DNA of 28,391 nt from CAZPCZ01 sp964585225 (GCA_964585225.1 CAZPCZ010000007.1:1-28391); one strand, 5' to 3'. Positions 17,401-23,043 are shown, counted from the first letter of the stretch. Program-made: numbers and translations. Notes: generated by a model from the sequence alone, not told the origin.

Positions 17401-17613
17401 GTACCGCACCATCATGTCCTCAATGGCGAGCATGACCGCATGCCCGACATGGAGCGTGCCGGTCACATTCGGCGGCGGCAACACAATGCTGAAGTAGGGG
17501 CGGGGTTTACCCCCGCCCGCAGCAGCGTCGGAGGGCGCGAACGCCCCACTCTCCTCCCATTGTCTGTAGATCTCGGCCTCCTGTGACGGATCGTATCGAG
17601 TAGGGAACTCCAT
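14431..17613 (-). CDS. valS: Valine--tRNA ligase with embedded histidine phosphatase domain
   Basis: 1060 residues from the ATG at 17613. Class I features: TGTLHVGHA (HIGH-type 55-58), zinc-ribbon NWCPRCKS near 186, editing domain (ITPAHSFDD), CISRQIWFGHRIPVWY, DPDTLDTWFSS and KMSKS at 735-739. Between HRIPVWY and DPDTLDTW, where relatives carry a small zinc-binding insert, there is a complete histidine phosphatase domain (about 462-650) with RHGE, SPLERT, REIDLGD and VTHGG. Repeat-derived inserts lie at about 378-397, 801-834 and 928-940, with a hexamer tract near 889-899. The protein stops right after the anticodon-binding domain, lacking the usual C-terminal coiled coil. Synthetase motifs look intact, so charging activity is expected; the phosphatase's job is unknown. 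Confidence 0.92.
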   Translation of the reverse strand: MEFPTRYDPSQEAEIYRQWEESGAFAPSDAAAGGGKPRPYFSIVLPPPNVTGTLHVGHAVMLAIEDMMVRYHRMKGDRTLWVPGLDHAAIATQNVVEKKLKKENVQGRRTRHELGREAFLKEVEAFVEQSKERIIEQTKAMGASLDWSRLAYTLDESRSRAVREMFVRMYEAGILYRGNRIVNWCPRCKSTLADDEVEYKEEKTPFYYFKYGPVVIGTARPETKFQDKTLVVHPDDGRYTHLVGKSFSVSWIEGEPLTSNVIADPVIDPTFGTGAMTITPAHSFDDFDLAQKHGLPIVTIIDEDGKLTAAAGSFAGRNAREARTDIVAKLQAKGLVDHVDEQYTHNLSICYRCETSVEPLPKLQWFVDVDKKFRSRYSLSGAPQRGAESKGPSTSSGHIGEMVSLKDLAIEAVRSGEITIIPERFEKEYFHWMENLRDWCISRQIWFGHRIPVWYKRAQRPVQIVLVRHGEHTDIGNGYRLGKLTEKGIEQVGATAHTLRGEQFDAMYCSPLERTHESGKIISKELRMEPRLDDRLREIDLGDLAFEEFQRTAKAAKEAGSRIYYEYWHKKFPNGESYADLVERVRTFLEDMVERHPCQKILLVTHGGVMRAVMHLIEHVPIERKPPTVHAEIMRITLQETNRVAFESPGVGWEQDPDTLDTWFSSGMWTFSTLGWPEQSSDLAAFHPTSVLETGYDILFFWIARMILMTEFALETIPFKTVYLHGLVRDAKGRKMSKSLGNVIDPLDMIQKHGADAVRLALFIGTSPGQDTKLDEQKIAGYAKFVTKVWNIGRYILSSPRHSEPRREGRGEEPHANVPSSHGVRSFAGAQDDTELGIADAWILAKRDELIRDVTAAYEAHEYSKAAQMTYDFAWHEFADWYVEATKIERGQEREQGQRRILTETLEVILKLLHPAMPFVTEALWQRLQGSRIRDQESEDALSTAVEVEREGEAMLIAQSWPQPAAGGQASGAKYQMFDFTRELVTAVRQIRNGEKIPPKTLLDVTLAPGNEQERAWCSDIEVQALLTHFARVQTVQIVASSTVTPRAMVHSTGVMLAHR
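14796..14830. repeat. Heptanucleotide tandem repeat inside valS
   Basis: Five 7-nt units ending in TGA on the plus strand (CCTCTGA, CTCCTGA, TCCCTGA, TTCTTGA, TCCCTGA). Related to the array in argS at 4884-4915. Encodes residues 928-940. Confidence 0.8.
14920..14949. repeat. Hexanucleotide repeat inside valS
   Basis: Five 6-nt units of TTGTCC/TTGTTC/TCGTTC type, encoding an Arg/Gln/Glu-rich stretch near residues 889-899. Confidence 0.6.
15115..15212. repeat. Palindromic element read through inside valS
   Basis: About 98 bp with imperfect inverted ends (GTCATCCTGAGCG near 15115, CTCGGAATGAC ending at 15212) and an internal GC-rich hairpin (15182-15201). It encodes a charged insert including VRSFAGAQDD at about residues 801-834, a stretch not expected in ValS. 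Confidence 0.7.
15664..16232 (-). other. Histidine phosphatase domain within valS
   Basis: The segment encoding ValS residues about 462-650. It carries the full signature of the histidine phosphatase superfamily: LVRHGEH, LTEKG, CSPLERTHES, LREIDLGD, NGESYADLVERV and LLVTHGGVMRAV. The two catalytic His, the Arg pair and the acid are all present, so it should be active. Confidence 0.9.
16424..16481. repeat. Palindromic element read through inside valS
   Basis: 58 bp with 8-bp inverted ends (CCCTGAGC / GCTCAGGG), an internal perfect palindrome CGAAGGGCCCTTCG (16436-16449) and a second hairpin (GCTCCGC/GCGGAGC). It encodes the SLSGAPQRGAESKGPSTSSG insert at about residues 378-397, in the loop after WFVDVDKKF. 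Confidence 0.75.
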
Positions 17614-17625
17614 AGGCTTACGCCA

Positions 17626-17670
17626 TCACAGATATACGGATTCTTCGCGGATCAACGGATACGCGGATAC
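17626..17670. repeat. Short imperfect tandem repeat upstream of valS
   Basis: Roughly 8-nt units (CGGATTCTT, GCGGATCA, ACGGATAC, GCGGATAC). A similar CGGATACACAGATAACGG tract lies upstream of the M20 gene at 1318-1336. No convincing promoter or Shine-Dalgarno site is seen for valS in this gap. Confidence 0.5.
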
Positions 17671-17689
17671 GTTGAAGCTTCCATCGTAG

Positions 17690-17723
17690 CAGAAAAGGAA
17701 AGCGGCCCGCGTGTGCGGGCCGC
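17690..17723 (-). terminator. Rho-independent terminator, minus strand
   Basis: A perfect 9-bp stem (17702-17710 with 17715-17723, loop GTGT) followed on the minus strand by TTTCCTTTTCT. It lies 9 nt after the stop of the 17732-18436 gene. Confidence 0.88.
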
Positions 17724-17731
17724 CCATGGGG

Positions 17732-18436
17732 TCACGATGGCAGCTGCCCTGCGTCTCGCTGATCGGAGGTCCACGTGAGGAGGAACTCCTCCGCGAACTG
17801 CCGCTCGAGTTGTCGCACGACGCCGCCGGCCATGCGGACGAGGAGCACCCTAGCCCGTGCGGCGGCGATCGGCTGGCGGGATCCCCAAGCGCGTATCGGT
17901 ATGAGCAGCGCGTCGAGGACGTGCACCGGCTCGGCCGGCACGAACTCGGTGCCGAGGAACACACCGATCGTCGGACTGTCGGTCGTCCAGCGATCAATGA
18001 CCAGCGGCCCGTGGTTCGGATCGTCATCGGGATCGGGGGAGAGGAGGTTGGTCGTGGCGTAGCACACGCCCCCTCCGGCATGCCGAGACGCGAGGGCGAT
18101 GTGCTTCGCGAGCGCTTGGCGACGATCGGGAGACGCTCCGACGAGGACGTCTTCCCGCCGCACTCGCATCCCGCACCGCTCGAGCGCCCATCGTGCACTT
18201 CTCCACCAATCGAGCGGCTCGACGCCGTCGAGCTCCGCGATCGCAACCATGAACTCCTCGTGGAATCGCTGTGCGAGATTGCGAATCCACTGACGGTGCG
18301 CCACGCACCTGGGGTTTTGGAGCACGGCGCGGAGCACGAACCGCAGACCCTCGGCATCCTCGATACCGACGTCCTGGAGCTCCTCGTGAAACTTCCGTTG
18401 AACGAACGCGCGCTGCTGCGCTTCGAAGGTCAGCAA
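17732..18436 (-). CDS. Unrecognised 234-residue protein, TTG start
   Basis: No family recognised. The start is placed at TTG 18436: GGAGG lies 6 nt upstream, and a promoter with a perfect TTGACA (-35) and TACCGT (-10) covers the earlier in-frame ATG at 18472, which is therefore probably not transcribed. The protein is soluble. Its N-terminal part (about 1-100) looks helical (QQRAFVQRKFHEELQ, FHEEFMVAIAELD). The middle has GGGVCYATTNLLSPDPDDDPNHGP, an acidic loop that might bind a metal. The C-terminal part has VFLGTEFVPAEPVHVLDALLIP and a helical Arg/Gln-rich end. It is divergent from the DHH-like gene and has its own promoter and terminator. Confidence 0.75.
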   Translation of the reverse strand: MLTFEAQQRAFVQRKFHEELQDVGIEDAEGLRFVLRAVLQNPRCVAHRQWIRNLAQRFHEEFMVAIAELDGVEPLDWWRSARWALERCGMRVRREDVLVGASPDRRQALAKHIALASRHAGGGVCYATTNLLSPDPDDDPNHGPLVIDRWTTDSPTIGVFLGTEFVPAEPVHVLDALLIPIRAWGSRQPIAAARARVLLVRMAGGVVRQLERQFAEEFLLTWTSDQRDAGQLPS

Positions 18437-18454
18437 TGAACACCTCCAACAGAA

Positions 18455-18483
18455 ACGGTACCCGAAATCCATGGTGATGTCAA
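18455..18483 (-). promoter_or_regulatory. Promoter for the 17732-18436 gene
   Basis: TTGACA (18483-18478), 17-nt spacer, TACCGT (18460-18455). Predicted start near 18448 gives a leader of about 12 nt containing GGAGG. Confidence 0.65.
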
Positions 18484-18513
18484 CACCCGCCGACAGTTCT
18501 CAAACGACGAGGT

Positions 18514-18542
18514 TTGACGCGCTCGTCGCGTGGACATATGCT
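18514..18542 (+). promoter_or_regulatory. Promoter for the DHH-like gene
   Basis: TTGACG (18514-18519), 17-nt spacer, TATGCT (18537-18542). The predicted start near 18549 leaves about 7 nt before the ATG, with no ribosome-binding site. Confidence 0.65.
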
Positions 18543-18556
18543 GACTGATTCCCGTT

Positions 18557-19711
18557 ATGGCCATCACGTCAGTGAACCACCAAGCCCTTGAGGCGATCCG
18601 GAGATCCGATCATACGCTCATCTGCTTCCCGGAAGCGGTGAGCGGTGATGGTGTGGGCTCCGCGCTCGGACTCGCGCGTGCGTTCGAGGCCATGCGTCCG
18701 GGTCACCAGATCGACGTCATCTCGTCCGGCTTCCTCCCGGACCAACAGCACCGCTACCGCTTCCTCCCCGGTGTGGATCGCATTAAGCCGACCATTGGAC
18801 AGCTCCACGACCTCACGATCCGTGTCCCACTCGGTGGTGCGGAGGTGCGAGACGTGCACCATGAGGTGCGTGACGGCCACCTCGAGATCCGCCTCACGCC
18901 GGCGAGCGGGCAGATCCCGTCCGACCACATCGAGGCCGCGATATCGCAATTCCGCTACGACCTCATCATCGTCCTCGACTGCCCGGATCTCGGCTCGCTC
19001 GGTGTGCTCTACACTTCTCACGCGCCGTTCTTCCAGTCCACGCCGATCATCGCGATTGACCACGCGCCAGAGCACGAGCGGTACGGCCAGATCAACCTCA
19101 TCGATCTCGCGGCGGCCGCGTGCGGAGAGGTGTGCGCACGGTTCCTCCGCGAGGTCGCGCCCGCCTGCATCGACCCCGACGTTGCGACGTGCCTCATGGC
19201 CAGCATCATCGCGGAGACGCACGGCTTCCGGTCTCCGAAGATCAGCGTACGAACGCTCGAGGTCACCTCGAAGCTCCTCGAGCTCGGCGGCCGACGCGAG
19301 GAAATCCTCGAACACCTCTTCCGAACAAAGTCCATTGGCCAGCTCCAGCTCTGGGGCCGTGCGCTCTCGCGACTCAAAGCGGATCGAAGTCAAAAACTCG
19401 TCTGGACGCTCGTCTCGCAGCACGACTTCCTCGCCTCGCGCGCGACCGAGGCCGACCTCCCGGATCTCATTGATGAACTCCTCGTGAGCTCACCGGACGC
19501 GGAGCTCGTCCTCGTGCTCCACGAGCAGCGAGATCGCACGGTCTGCGCGACGCTCGCGTGCCCCTCCGGCCGCCGCGACGCCACCTCGCTCCTCAAACCA
19601 ATCGGCGGTCAAGGCACTGCAACCCTCGCCCGCGCCTGCCTCATCCCGCAGGACCTCCAGCAAGCCGAACGCACAGTCCTCGACCTCGTGCGAAAACAAC
19701 TCCCAGCTTAA
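18557..19711 (+). CDS. DHH-like phosphoesterase with degenerate active site
   Basis: 384 residues, organised like the NrnA/RecJ-type DHH proteins that hydrolyse short RNAs or cyclic dinucleotide products. Equivalents of the four motifs are seen: SGDGVGSALGLA (Asp31; the usual His and first Asp are missing), IIVLDCPD (Asp141), AIDHAPEHERYGQINLID (Asp168-His169-Ala170, so DHH has become DHA) and IIAETHGFRSPK (Glu-Thr-His-Gly where TDTG is usual). A DHHA1-like C-terminal domain with GGQGTATLARA ends the protein. Several metal ligands are replaced, so it may be inactive or bind rather than cut its ligand. It overlaps tail to tail with the LOG-family gene at a shared TTAA. Confidence 0.75.
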   Translation: MAITSVNHQALEAIRRSDHTLICFPEAVSGDGVGSALGLARAFEAMRPGHQIDVISSGFLPDQQHRYRFLPGVDRIKPTIGQLHDLTIRVPLGGAEVRDVHHEVRDGHLEIRLTPASGQIPSDHIEAAISQFRYDLIIVLDCPDLGSLGVLYTSHAPFFQSTPIIAIDHAPEHERYGQINLIDLAAAACGEVCARFLREVAPACIDPDVATCLMASIIAETHGFRSPKISVRTLEVTSKLLELGGRREEILEHLFRTKSIGQLQLWGRALSRLKADRSQKLVWTLVSQHDFLASRATEADLPDLIDELLVSSPDAELVLVLHEQRDRTVCATLACPSGRRDATSLLKPIGGQGTATLARACLIPQDLQQAERTVLDLVRKQLPA

Positions 19712-20397
19712 AAATAGGGTCGCTCCTTCGTCTCCTTCACGATCGCGAACGCCTCTTCGGCGGAATCCACGACCTGCATAATACTCAAATCTTCAACCTT
19801 AATGAGCGGCGGGTCATTCCCAAGCATCGCCCGTTTCACCCAATCGAGGTAGCCGCTCCAAAACTCCTTCCCGACGAGGATGACGGGCACGTGCTGCATC
19901 TTCTTCGTCTGGATGAGCTCGATGAGCTCAGTCACCTCGTCGATCGTGCCGAACCCACCGGGGAAGAAGAGGTACGCCTGTGCGGAGGCAGAGAGCATAA
20001 CCTTGCGCGTGAAGAAGTAGTGGAAACCGACACCTTCCCTCACGTACCGATTCATCCGCTGCTCGCGCGGGAGCTGGATGTTGAGCCCGACGGACTCTCC
20101 ATTCCCCTCGACGGCGCCGCGGTTCGCGGCCTCCATGATGCCCGGACCCCCGCCGGTGATGACGGTGAATCCAGCCTCCGCGAGCATGCGGCCGAGCTTG
20201 CGGGACTCCTCGTACCAACGGCTCCCCTCCGGCAATCGCGCGGATCCGAAGAACGTGACCTCCTGCTTGAGGTCTTTCAAGAATTGGAACCCATCGACGA
20301 ACTCCGCCATGATGCGGAAGATTCGCCAACCGGCAGTATCGCGAAAATCCGCCTCGCTCGTCCCCGGTGTTTCATCAACCTCAGTTCGCTTCGGCAT
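19708..20397 (-). CDS. LOG-family (TIGR00730-like) Rossmann-fold protein
   Basis: 229 residues. The two signatures of the lysine-decarboxylase-like/LOG fold are visible: GGGPGIMEAANRG (82-94) and PGGFGTIDE (146-154). Characterised relatives hydrolyse nucleoside 5'-monophosphates such as cytokinin ribotides; in bacteria the real substrate is often unknown. It belongs to the longer group with an extra N-terminal helical part (DGFQFLKDL). The ATG at 20397 lies 18 nt after the tRNA-Arg gene, so the two are probably one transcript. Its stop overlaps the stop of the convergent DHH-like gene. Confidence 0.85.
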   Translation of the reverse strand: MPKRTEVDETPGTSEADFRDTAGWRIFRIMAEFVDGFQFLKDLKQEVTFFGSARLPEGSRWYEESRKLGRMLAEAGFTVITGGGPGIMEAANRGAVEGNGESVGLNIQLPREQRMNRYVREGVGFHYFFTRKVMLSASAQAYLFFPGGFGTIDEVTELIELIQTKKMQHVPVILVGKEFWSGYLDWVKRAMLGNDPPLIKVEDLSIMQVVDSAEEAFAIVKETKERPYF

Positions 20398-20415
20398 ACA
20401 TGATGGCAGTTCCCA

Positions 20416-20487
20416 TGCGCCCGCCCCGATTCGAACGGGGAACAACAGGTCCGAAGCCTGTCGTGATATCCATTTCACCACGGGCGC
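20416..20487 (-). tRNA. tRNA-Arg (anticodon UCG)
   Basis: 72 nt including the discriminator A; CCA is not encoded. The cloverleaf is complete: acceptor GCGCCCG/CGGGCGC, D stem GTGA/TCAC, anticodon stem ACAGG/CCTGT with loop CTTCGGA, four-base variable loop, and T arm CCCCG-TTCGAAT-CGGGG. Anticodon TCG reads CGA and, by wobble, CGG. Confidence 0.95.
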
Positions 20488-20530
20488 CCTGTCCTCTTTT
20501 CTCTCTCTGCCCTCTTCCCTCCCGACATGG

Positions 20531-20559
20531 AATGTAGCGCTGTCGTGCAGTGGCGTCGA
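20531..20559 (-). promoter_or_regulatory. Possible promoter for tRNA-Arg and the LOG-family gene
   Basis: TCGACG (20559-20554), 17-nt spacer, TACATT (20536-20531). Each box matches consensus at four of six bases. Confidence 0.35.
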
Positions 20560-20564
20560 TCGAC

Positions 20565-20735
20565 ACAACATCGGCGAAGGCGCCGTGCCAGTTGCCCGAA
20601 GCGCAGCGCGGGGAGGCCCAAACTGGAGCCGAGCGGCGCGAGGCGGAATTTGGGAGGGGTATCCCCCGCGCGAGCGAGGCGCAACGGCCGGCGTCGGAGC
20701 GACCGTTGTGGAGGACGACGCCACCGCACACCGCA
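20565..20735. repeat. Imperfect palindromic element of about 170 bp
   Basis: The left arm (from about 20565) resembles the reverse complement of the right arm (to about 20735): both carry ACAAC, GCC..GTTGC and CGCGGGG blocks in the same order. The centre (20629-20667) has CCCAAA facing TTTGGG. No gene is seen in this gap between tRNA-Arg and rnc. Confidence 0.5.
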
Positions 20736-20746
20736 CGCCACCTCGC

Positions 20747-21436
20747 TCACACCCACCCCTTCGTCTTCAATGCCTTCTCCGCCGCATCCATCTGGCCCTC
20801 CTGCTTCGAGAGCCCCTGGCCCTTCGCGATGAGCTCGTTCCCAATGTAGATACCGACGACGAATTCCTTCGCGTGGTCCGGTCCCGCTTCCCCGAGCACT
20901 TTGTAGCTCGGGGTCACACCGAGCCGATCCTGCGCGATCTCCTGGAACCGCGACTTCGCATCAATGTACAGCTTGTGCTTGAGGATGTGCGGCAGCTTCG
21001 GGAGGAGCACGCGCTTCAGGAACGTGCGCGACGTCCGCATCCCGCTATCGAGGTACATCGCGCCGACGATCGCCTCGAATGCGTTCGCGAGGATGAACTG
21101 CCGCGCCTTGCCGGTTTCCTTCGCCTCGCCGCGCGACAGCAGGAGGTGCGGCTCGACCATGAGCTCGCGGCACACCTCCGAGAGCATCTTCGCATTCACG
21201 AGGGATGCCCGCCAGTTCGTGAGGTCACCTTCCGGCTCATCGTAGTGCTTGTAGAGGTACTCGGTGACAACGAGCTCGATGACCGCGTCACCGAGGAACT
21301 CGAGCCGCTCGTTGTGCCCGAGGCGGAACGATGGGTTCTCGTTGAGGTACGACCGGTGCGTGAGCGCCTGCGTGAGGAGATCCTTGTCCTCGAACGTCAC
21401 CCCGAGGCTCGCTTCGAGCGTGGGAAGATCGGACAT
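20747..21436 (-). CDS. rnc: Ribonuclease III
   Basis: Cuts double-stranded RNA, including rRNA precursors. 229 residues from the ATG at 21436: a catalytic domain with NERLEFLGDAVIE (42-54) and FILANAFEAIVGAMYLD, then a C-terminal double-stranded RNA-binding domain (from about 157, DAKSRFQEIAQDRLG to MDAAEKAL). The position homologous to E. coli Asp114 is Asn118, with Glu121 kept. A GTG at 21472, overlapping the nusB stop as TAGTG, is an alternative start; it would add a 12-residue Leu/Ala/Cys-rich leader coded by a 7-nt repeat. Neither start has a Shine-Dalgarno site. It is the last gene of rpmF-nusB-rnc. Confidence 0.93.
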   Translation of the reverse strand: MSDLPTLEASLGVTFEDKDLLTQALTHRSYLNENPSFRLGHNERLEFLGDAVIELVVTEYLYKHYDEPEGDLTNWRASLVNAKMLSEVCRELMVEPHLLLSRGEAKETGKARQFILANAFEAIVGAMYLDSGMRTSRTFLKRVLLPKLPHILKHKLYIDAKSRFQEIAQDRLGVTPSYKVLGEAGPDHAKEFVVGIYIGNELIAKGQGLSKQEGQMDAAEKALKTKGWV

Positions 21437-21470
21437 GCAAGCTGCAAGCTGCAAGCTGCAAGCTGCAAGC
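21436..21470. repeat. Perfect heptanucleotide array at the rnc start
   Basis: Five perfect copies of TGCAAGC fill the space between the nusB stop and the rnc ATG, exactly where a ribosome-binding site would lie. Confidence 0.9.
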
Positions 21471-21471
21471 A

Positions 21472-21984
21472 CTAGGCTTGAGGCTCGGAGCTCGGAGCTT
21501 GAGGTTCAACTTCATCCTTGTCCTCGTCCTTGTCGCTGCTCGGCCCGTCGTCACTCGCCTCGCCCTTCTCGATCATGTCCTTGAAGATCGCGCCGAGGAC
21601 GCCGTTCACGAACTTCCCGGATGCGTCGCCGCCGAACGTCTTCGCGAGCTCGATGGCCTCATTGATTGCGACCTTCGGCGGCACCTGTCCGCCGGAGAAC
21701 TTCAGCTCGTAGACGCCGAGTCGAATGACGTTCCGATCCACGTTCGTAATCTGGTCGAGCGGCCAGTGCGGTGCCCACTTCTGGATGAGCGCATCAATCG
21801 CCTCGCGATGCTCCTCGACACCCTTCGTGATGTCGTACGCGAAGTTCTCCTCCTCGACCCCCGGCGCGAACTCCTGGAGGTTCGACGCCGTGATCGTCGG
21901 GAGCGATCCGGGCTGACGGCCATTGAAGTCCCACTGGAAGAGGGACTGCATGGCCACGGTTCGAAGCAAGTGTCGGTTGGCCAT
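21472..21984 (-). CDS. nusB: Transcription antitermination protein NusB
   Basis: 170 residues. The NusB fold is recognisable: NRHLLRTVAMQSLFQWDF at the N-terminus and DRNVIRLGVYELKF, PPKVAINEAIELAKTFGGDASGKFVNGVLGAI in the core. It works with NusE, NusG and NusA on boxA RNA to support rRNA transcription. A 30-residue acidic tail (SSDKDEDKDEVEPQ) is coded by hexamer and heptamer repeats (21474-21508) and is not part of the usual fold. No Shine-Dalgarno site precedes the ATG at 21984. Confidence 0.92.
   Translation of the reverse strand: MANRHLLRTVAMQSLFQWDFNGRQPGSLPTITASNLQEFAPGVEEENFAYDITKGVEEHREAIDALIQKWAPHWPLDQITNVDRNVIRLGVYELKFSGGQVPPKVAINEAIELAKTFGGDASGKFVNGVLGAIFKDMIEKGEASDDGPSSDKDEDKDEVEPQAPSSEPQA
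21474..21508. repeat. Heptanucleotide repeat at the nusB 3' end
   Basis: Five degenerate units (AGGCTTG, AGGCTCG, GAGCTCG, GAGCTTG, AGGTTCA). It codes the last residues of NusB and lies 3 nt from a different 7-nt array at 21436-21470. Confidence 0.7.
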
Positions 21985-22001
21985 AAAGGACTGCTACTCA
22001 A

Positions 22002-22114
22002 AATTTCTAATGACGAATTTCTAATTTCTAATGAATGACCAATGACCAATACCCACTATTGGGATTTGGGGCTTGGACATTGGGATTTGTTTAGAAATTA
22101 GAAATTAGAAATTT
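22002..22114. repeat. AATTTCTAAT-type inverted repeat element, copy 1
   Basis: An AT-rich element of about 113 bp. The left arm consists of 7-nt units (AATTTCT, AATGACG, AATTTCT, AATTTCT, then CCAATGA units); the right arm is its near reverse complement (GGGATTT, TTAGAAA units). It fills the gap between rpmF and nusB. A second copy lies at 27787-27903. Confidence 0.85.
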
Positions 22115-22120
22115 CGGAAA

Positions 22121-22342
22121 CTACCGCTTCCCCGCCCGCGCTTCCTTGCTCGTCTTCTCTGAGCGATCTTTCACAGCAACGACCTTCCTCCCACCATACA
22201 TTCCACAGAACGCACACGCGTGGTGCGGGAGCACGGGTTTCTTGCAGGCGGTGCACGCGGAGAGGTTGATCTTCTTCAACGCGAAGTGCGCCGCTCGGCG
22301 ACGCTTATCGGACGAAGTTCGACGATGTCCGGGAAGGGCCAT
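22121..22342 (-). CDS. rpmF: 50S ribosomal protein L32
   Basis: 73 residues. Typical basic N-terminus (GHRRTSSDKRRRAAHFALK) and a zinc ribbon with Cys30, Cys33, Cys43 and Cys46. Structural protein of the large subunit. Located upstream of nusB and rnc. There is no Shine-Dalgarno site; an 8-nt repeat tract sits at the start. Confidence 0.93.
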   Translation of the reverse strand: MALPGHRRTSSDKRRRAAHFALKKINLSACTACKKPVLPHHACAFCGMYGGRKVVAVKDRSEKTSKEARAGKR

Positions 22343-22346
22343 AGCG

Positions 22347-22380
22347 AGTGAATTAGTAAATCAGTGGTTCAGTGAATCAG
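22347..22380. repeat. Octanucleotide repeat upstream of rpmF
   Basis: Four 8-nt units: AGTGAATT, AGTAAATC, AGTGGTTC, AGTGAATC, beginning 4 nt before the rpmF ATG. Confidence 0.65.
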
Positions 22381-22435
22381 GGGGAACCCTGCTGCCGCCA
22401 TGCGCTGCTGCGCTGCTGCCGCCGGCATCACTGGG

Positions 22436-22464
22436 AGCGTAGCGCGGGATGAAACAGTTGACAA
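22436..22464 (-). promoter_or_regulatory. Possible rpmF promoter
   Basis: TTGTCA (22464-22459), 17-nt spacer, TACGCT (22441-22436). The -35 is good and the -10 weak. It would give a leader of about 85 nt. Confidence 0.3.
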
Positions 22465-22558
22465 ATCCGCGCCCTCCCGCCGCCGTCTCGCGCGCTCCCG
22501 CCAGAGCGGTGAGGAAGGAGTCGGTCCGAAAAGCGCTGTTCTGATCGTCGAATACCAA

Positions 22559-22592
22559 CGCCCAGCCCTCTCGGGGGCTGGGCGGGTTCTTT
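22559..22592 (+). terminator. Plus-strand terminator bordering the HicBA module
   Basis: A 10-bp stem (22559-22568 with 22575-22584) followed by GGTTCTTT on the plus strand. 30 nt (22561-22590) are identical to 23231-23260. It lies 20 nt after the hicA stop on the other strand; no plus-strand gene precedes it clearly. Confidence 0.65.
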
Positions 22593-22603
22593 GCTGGCGT
22601 TGG

Positions 22604-22789
22604 CTACGGATAGGGGATACTGAGGTCGCGACAGATCTTCCGCGCGAGGAAATCGTTGATTTCGCGGTGACGGGGAACCGTTGAGGTCTTCCGATCACTT
22701 GGGTTCCAGTACACGGAGTGTCGCGATCCCTCACGCAAGAGCACGCATTGGTGTGCACGCAGGTACGCGAGGAGATCGCGCCGCTTCAT
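22604..22789 (-). CDS. hicA: HicA-type mRNA interferase toxin
   Basis: 61 residues with the YcfA/HicA double-stranded RNA-binding-like fold: MKRRDLLAYLRAHQCVLLREGSRHS followed by STVPRHREINDFLARKICRDLSI. The catalytic His is the one in GSRHSVYW. The family cleaves mRNA when its antitoxin is absent. It follows hicB with a 15-nt gap. AGGAGG lies only 1 nt before the ATG. Confidence 0.88.
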   Translation of the reverse strand: MKRRDLLAYLRAHQCVLLREGSRHSVYWNPSDRKTSTVPRHREINDFLARKICRDLSIPYP

Positions 22790-22804
22790 ACCTCCTGACG
22801 AACA

Positions 22805-23035
22805 CTACGCTGCGGTCATGAGGCGGAGCGGCTCTCGCCGAATCCGCCGCGTCCTCCGAAGCTCGCGCGAGAGCATCGAGCGATTCGCGCGGAGGATGAG
22901 GTCGAGTGCTTCGCGGAGGTTCGCGCGTGCCTCACGGAGCGTCCGTCCCTGCGTGTTCGCGCCGGGCACCTCCTCAACCCACCCGAGGTACCACTTCCCC
23001 TGCTTCACGTACGTCGCGGTGAACTCATGCAACAT
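22805..23035 (-). CDS. hicB: HicB-type antitoxin
   Basis: 76 residues: the short HicB form with a degraded RNase H-like fold (YVKQGKWYLGWVEEVPGANTQGRTLREARANLREAL). No added DNA-binding domain is seen; the Arg-rich C-terminus (RRTRRIRRE) may contact nucleic acid. It neutralises HicA. Antitoxin-first order. The ATG at 23035 is 8 nt after the -10 box, so the mRNA is probably leaderless. Confidence 0.85.
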   Translation of the reverse strand: MLHEFTATYVKQGKWYLGWVEEVPGANTQGRTLREARANLREALDLILRANRSMLSRELRRTRRIRREPLRLMTAA

Positions 23036-23043
23036 ACACCCCC

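Noticed and set aside
21436..21470. CRISPR-like array
   Set aside because: The unit is 7 nt with no spacers, and no cas genes are present.
22458..22463. Perfect plus-strand TTGACA
   Set aside because: No -10-like hexamer lies 15-19 nt downstream and no plus-strand gene follows.
22440..22558. Second plus-strand gene remnant before the 22559 terminator
   Set aside because: One frame ends in a stop about 16 nt before the hairpin, but its codon use is not distinctly gene-like, unlike 23077-23214.
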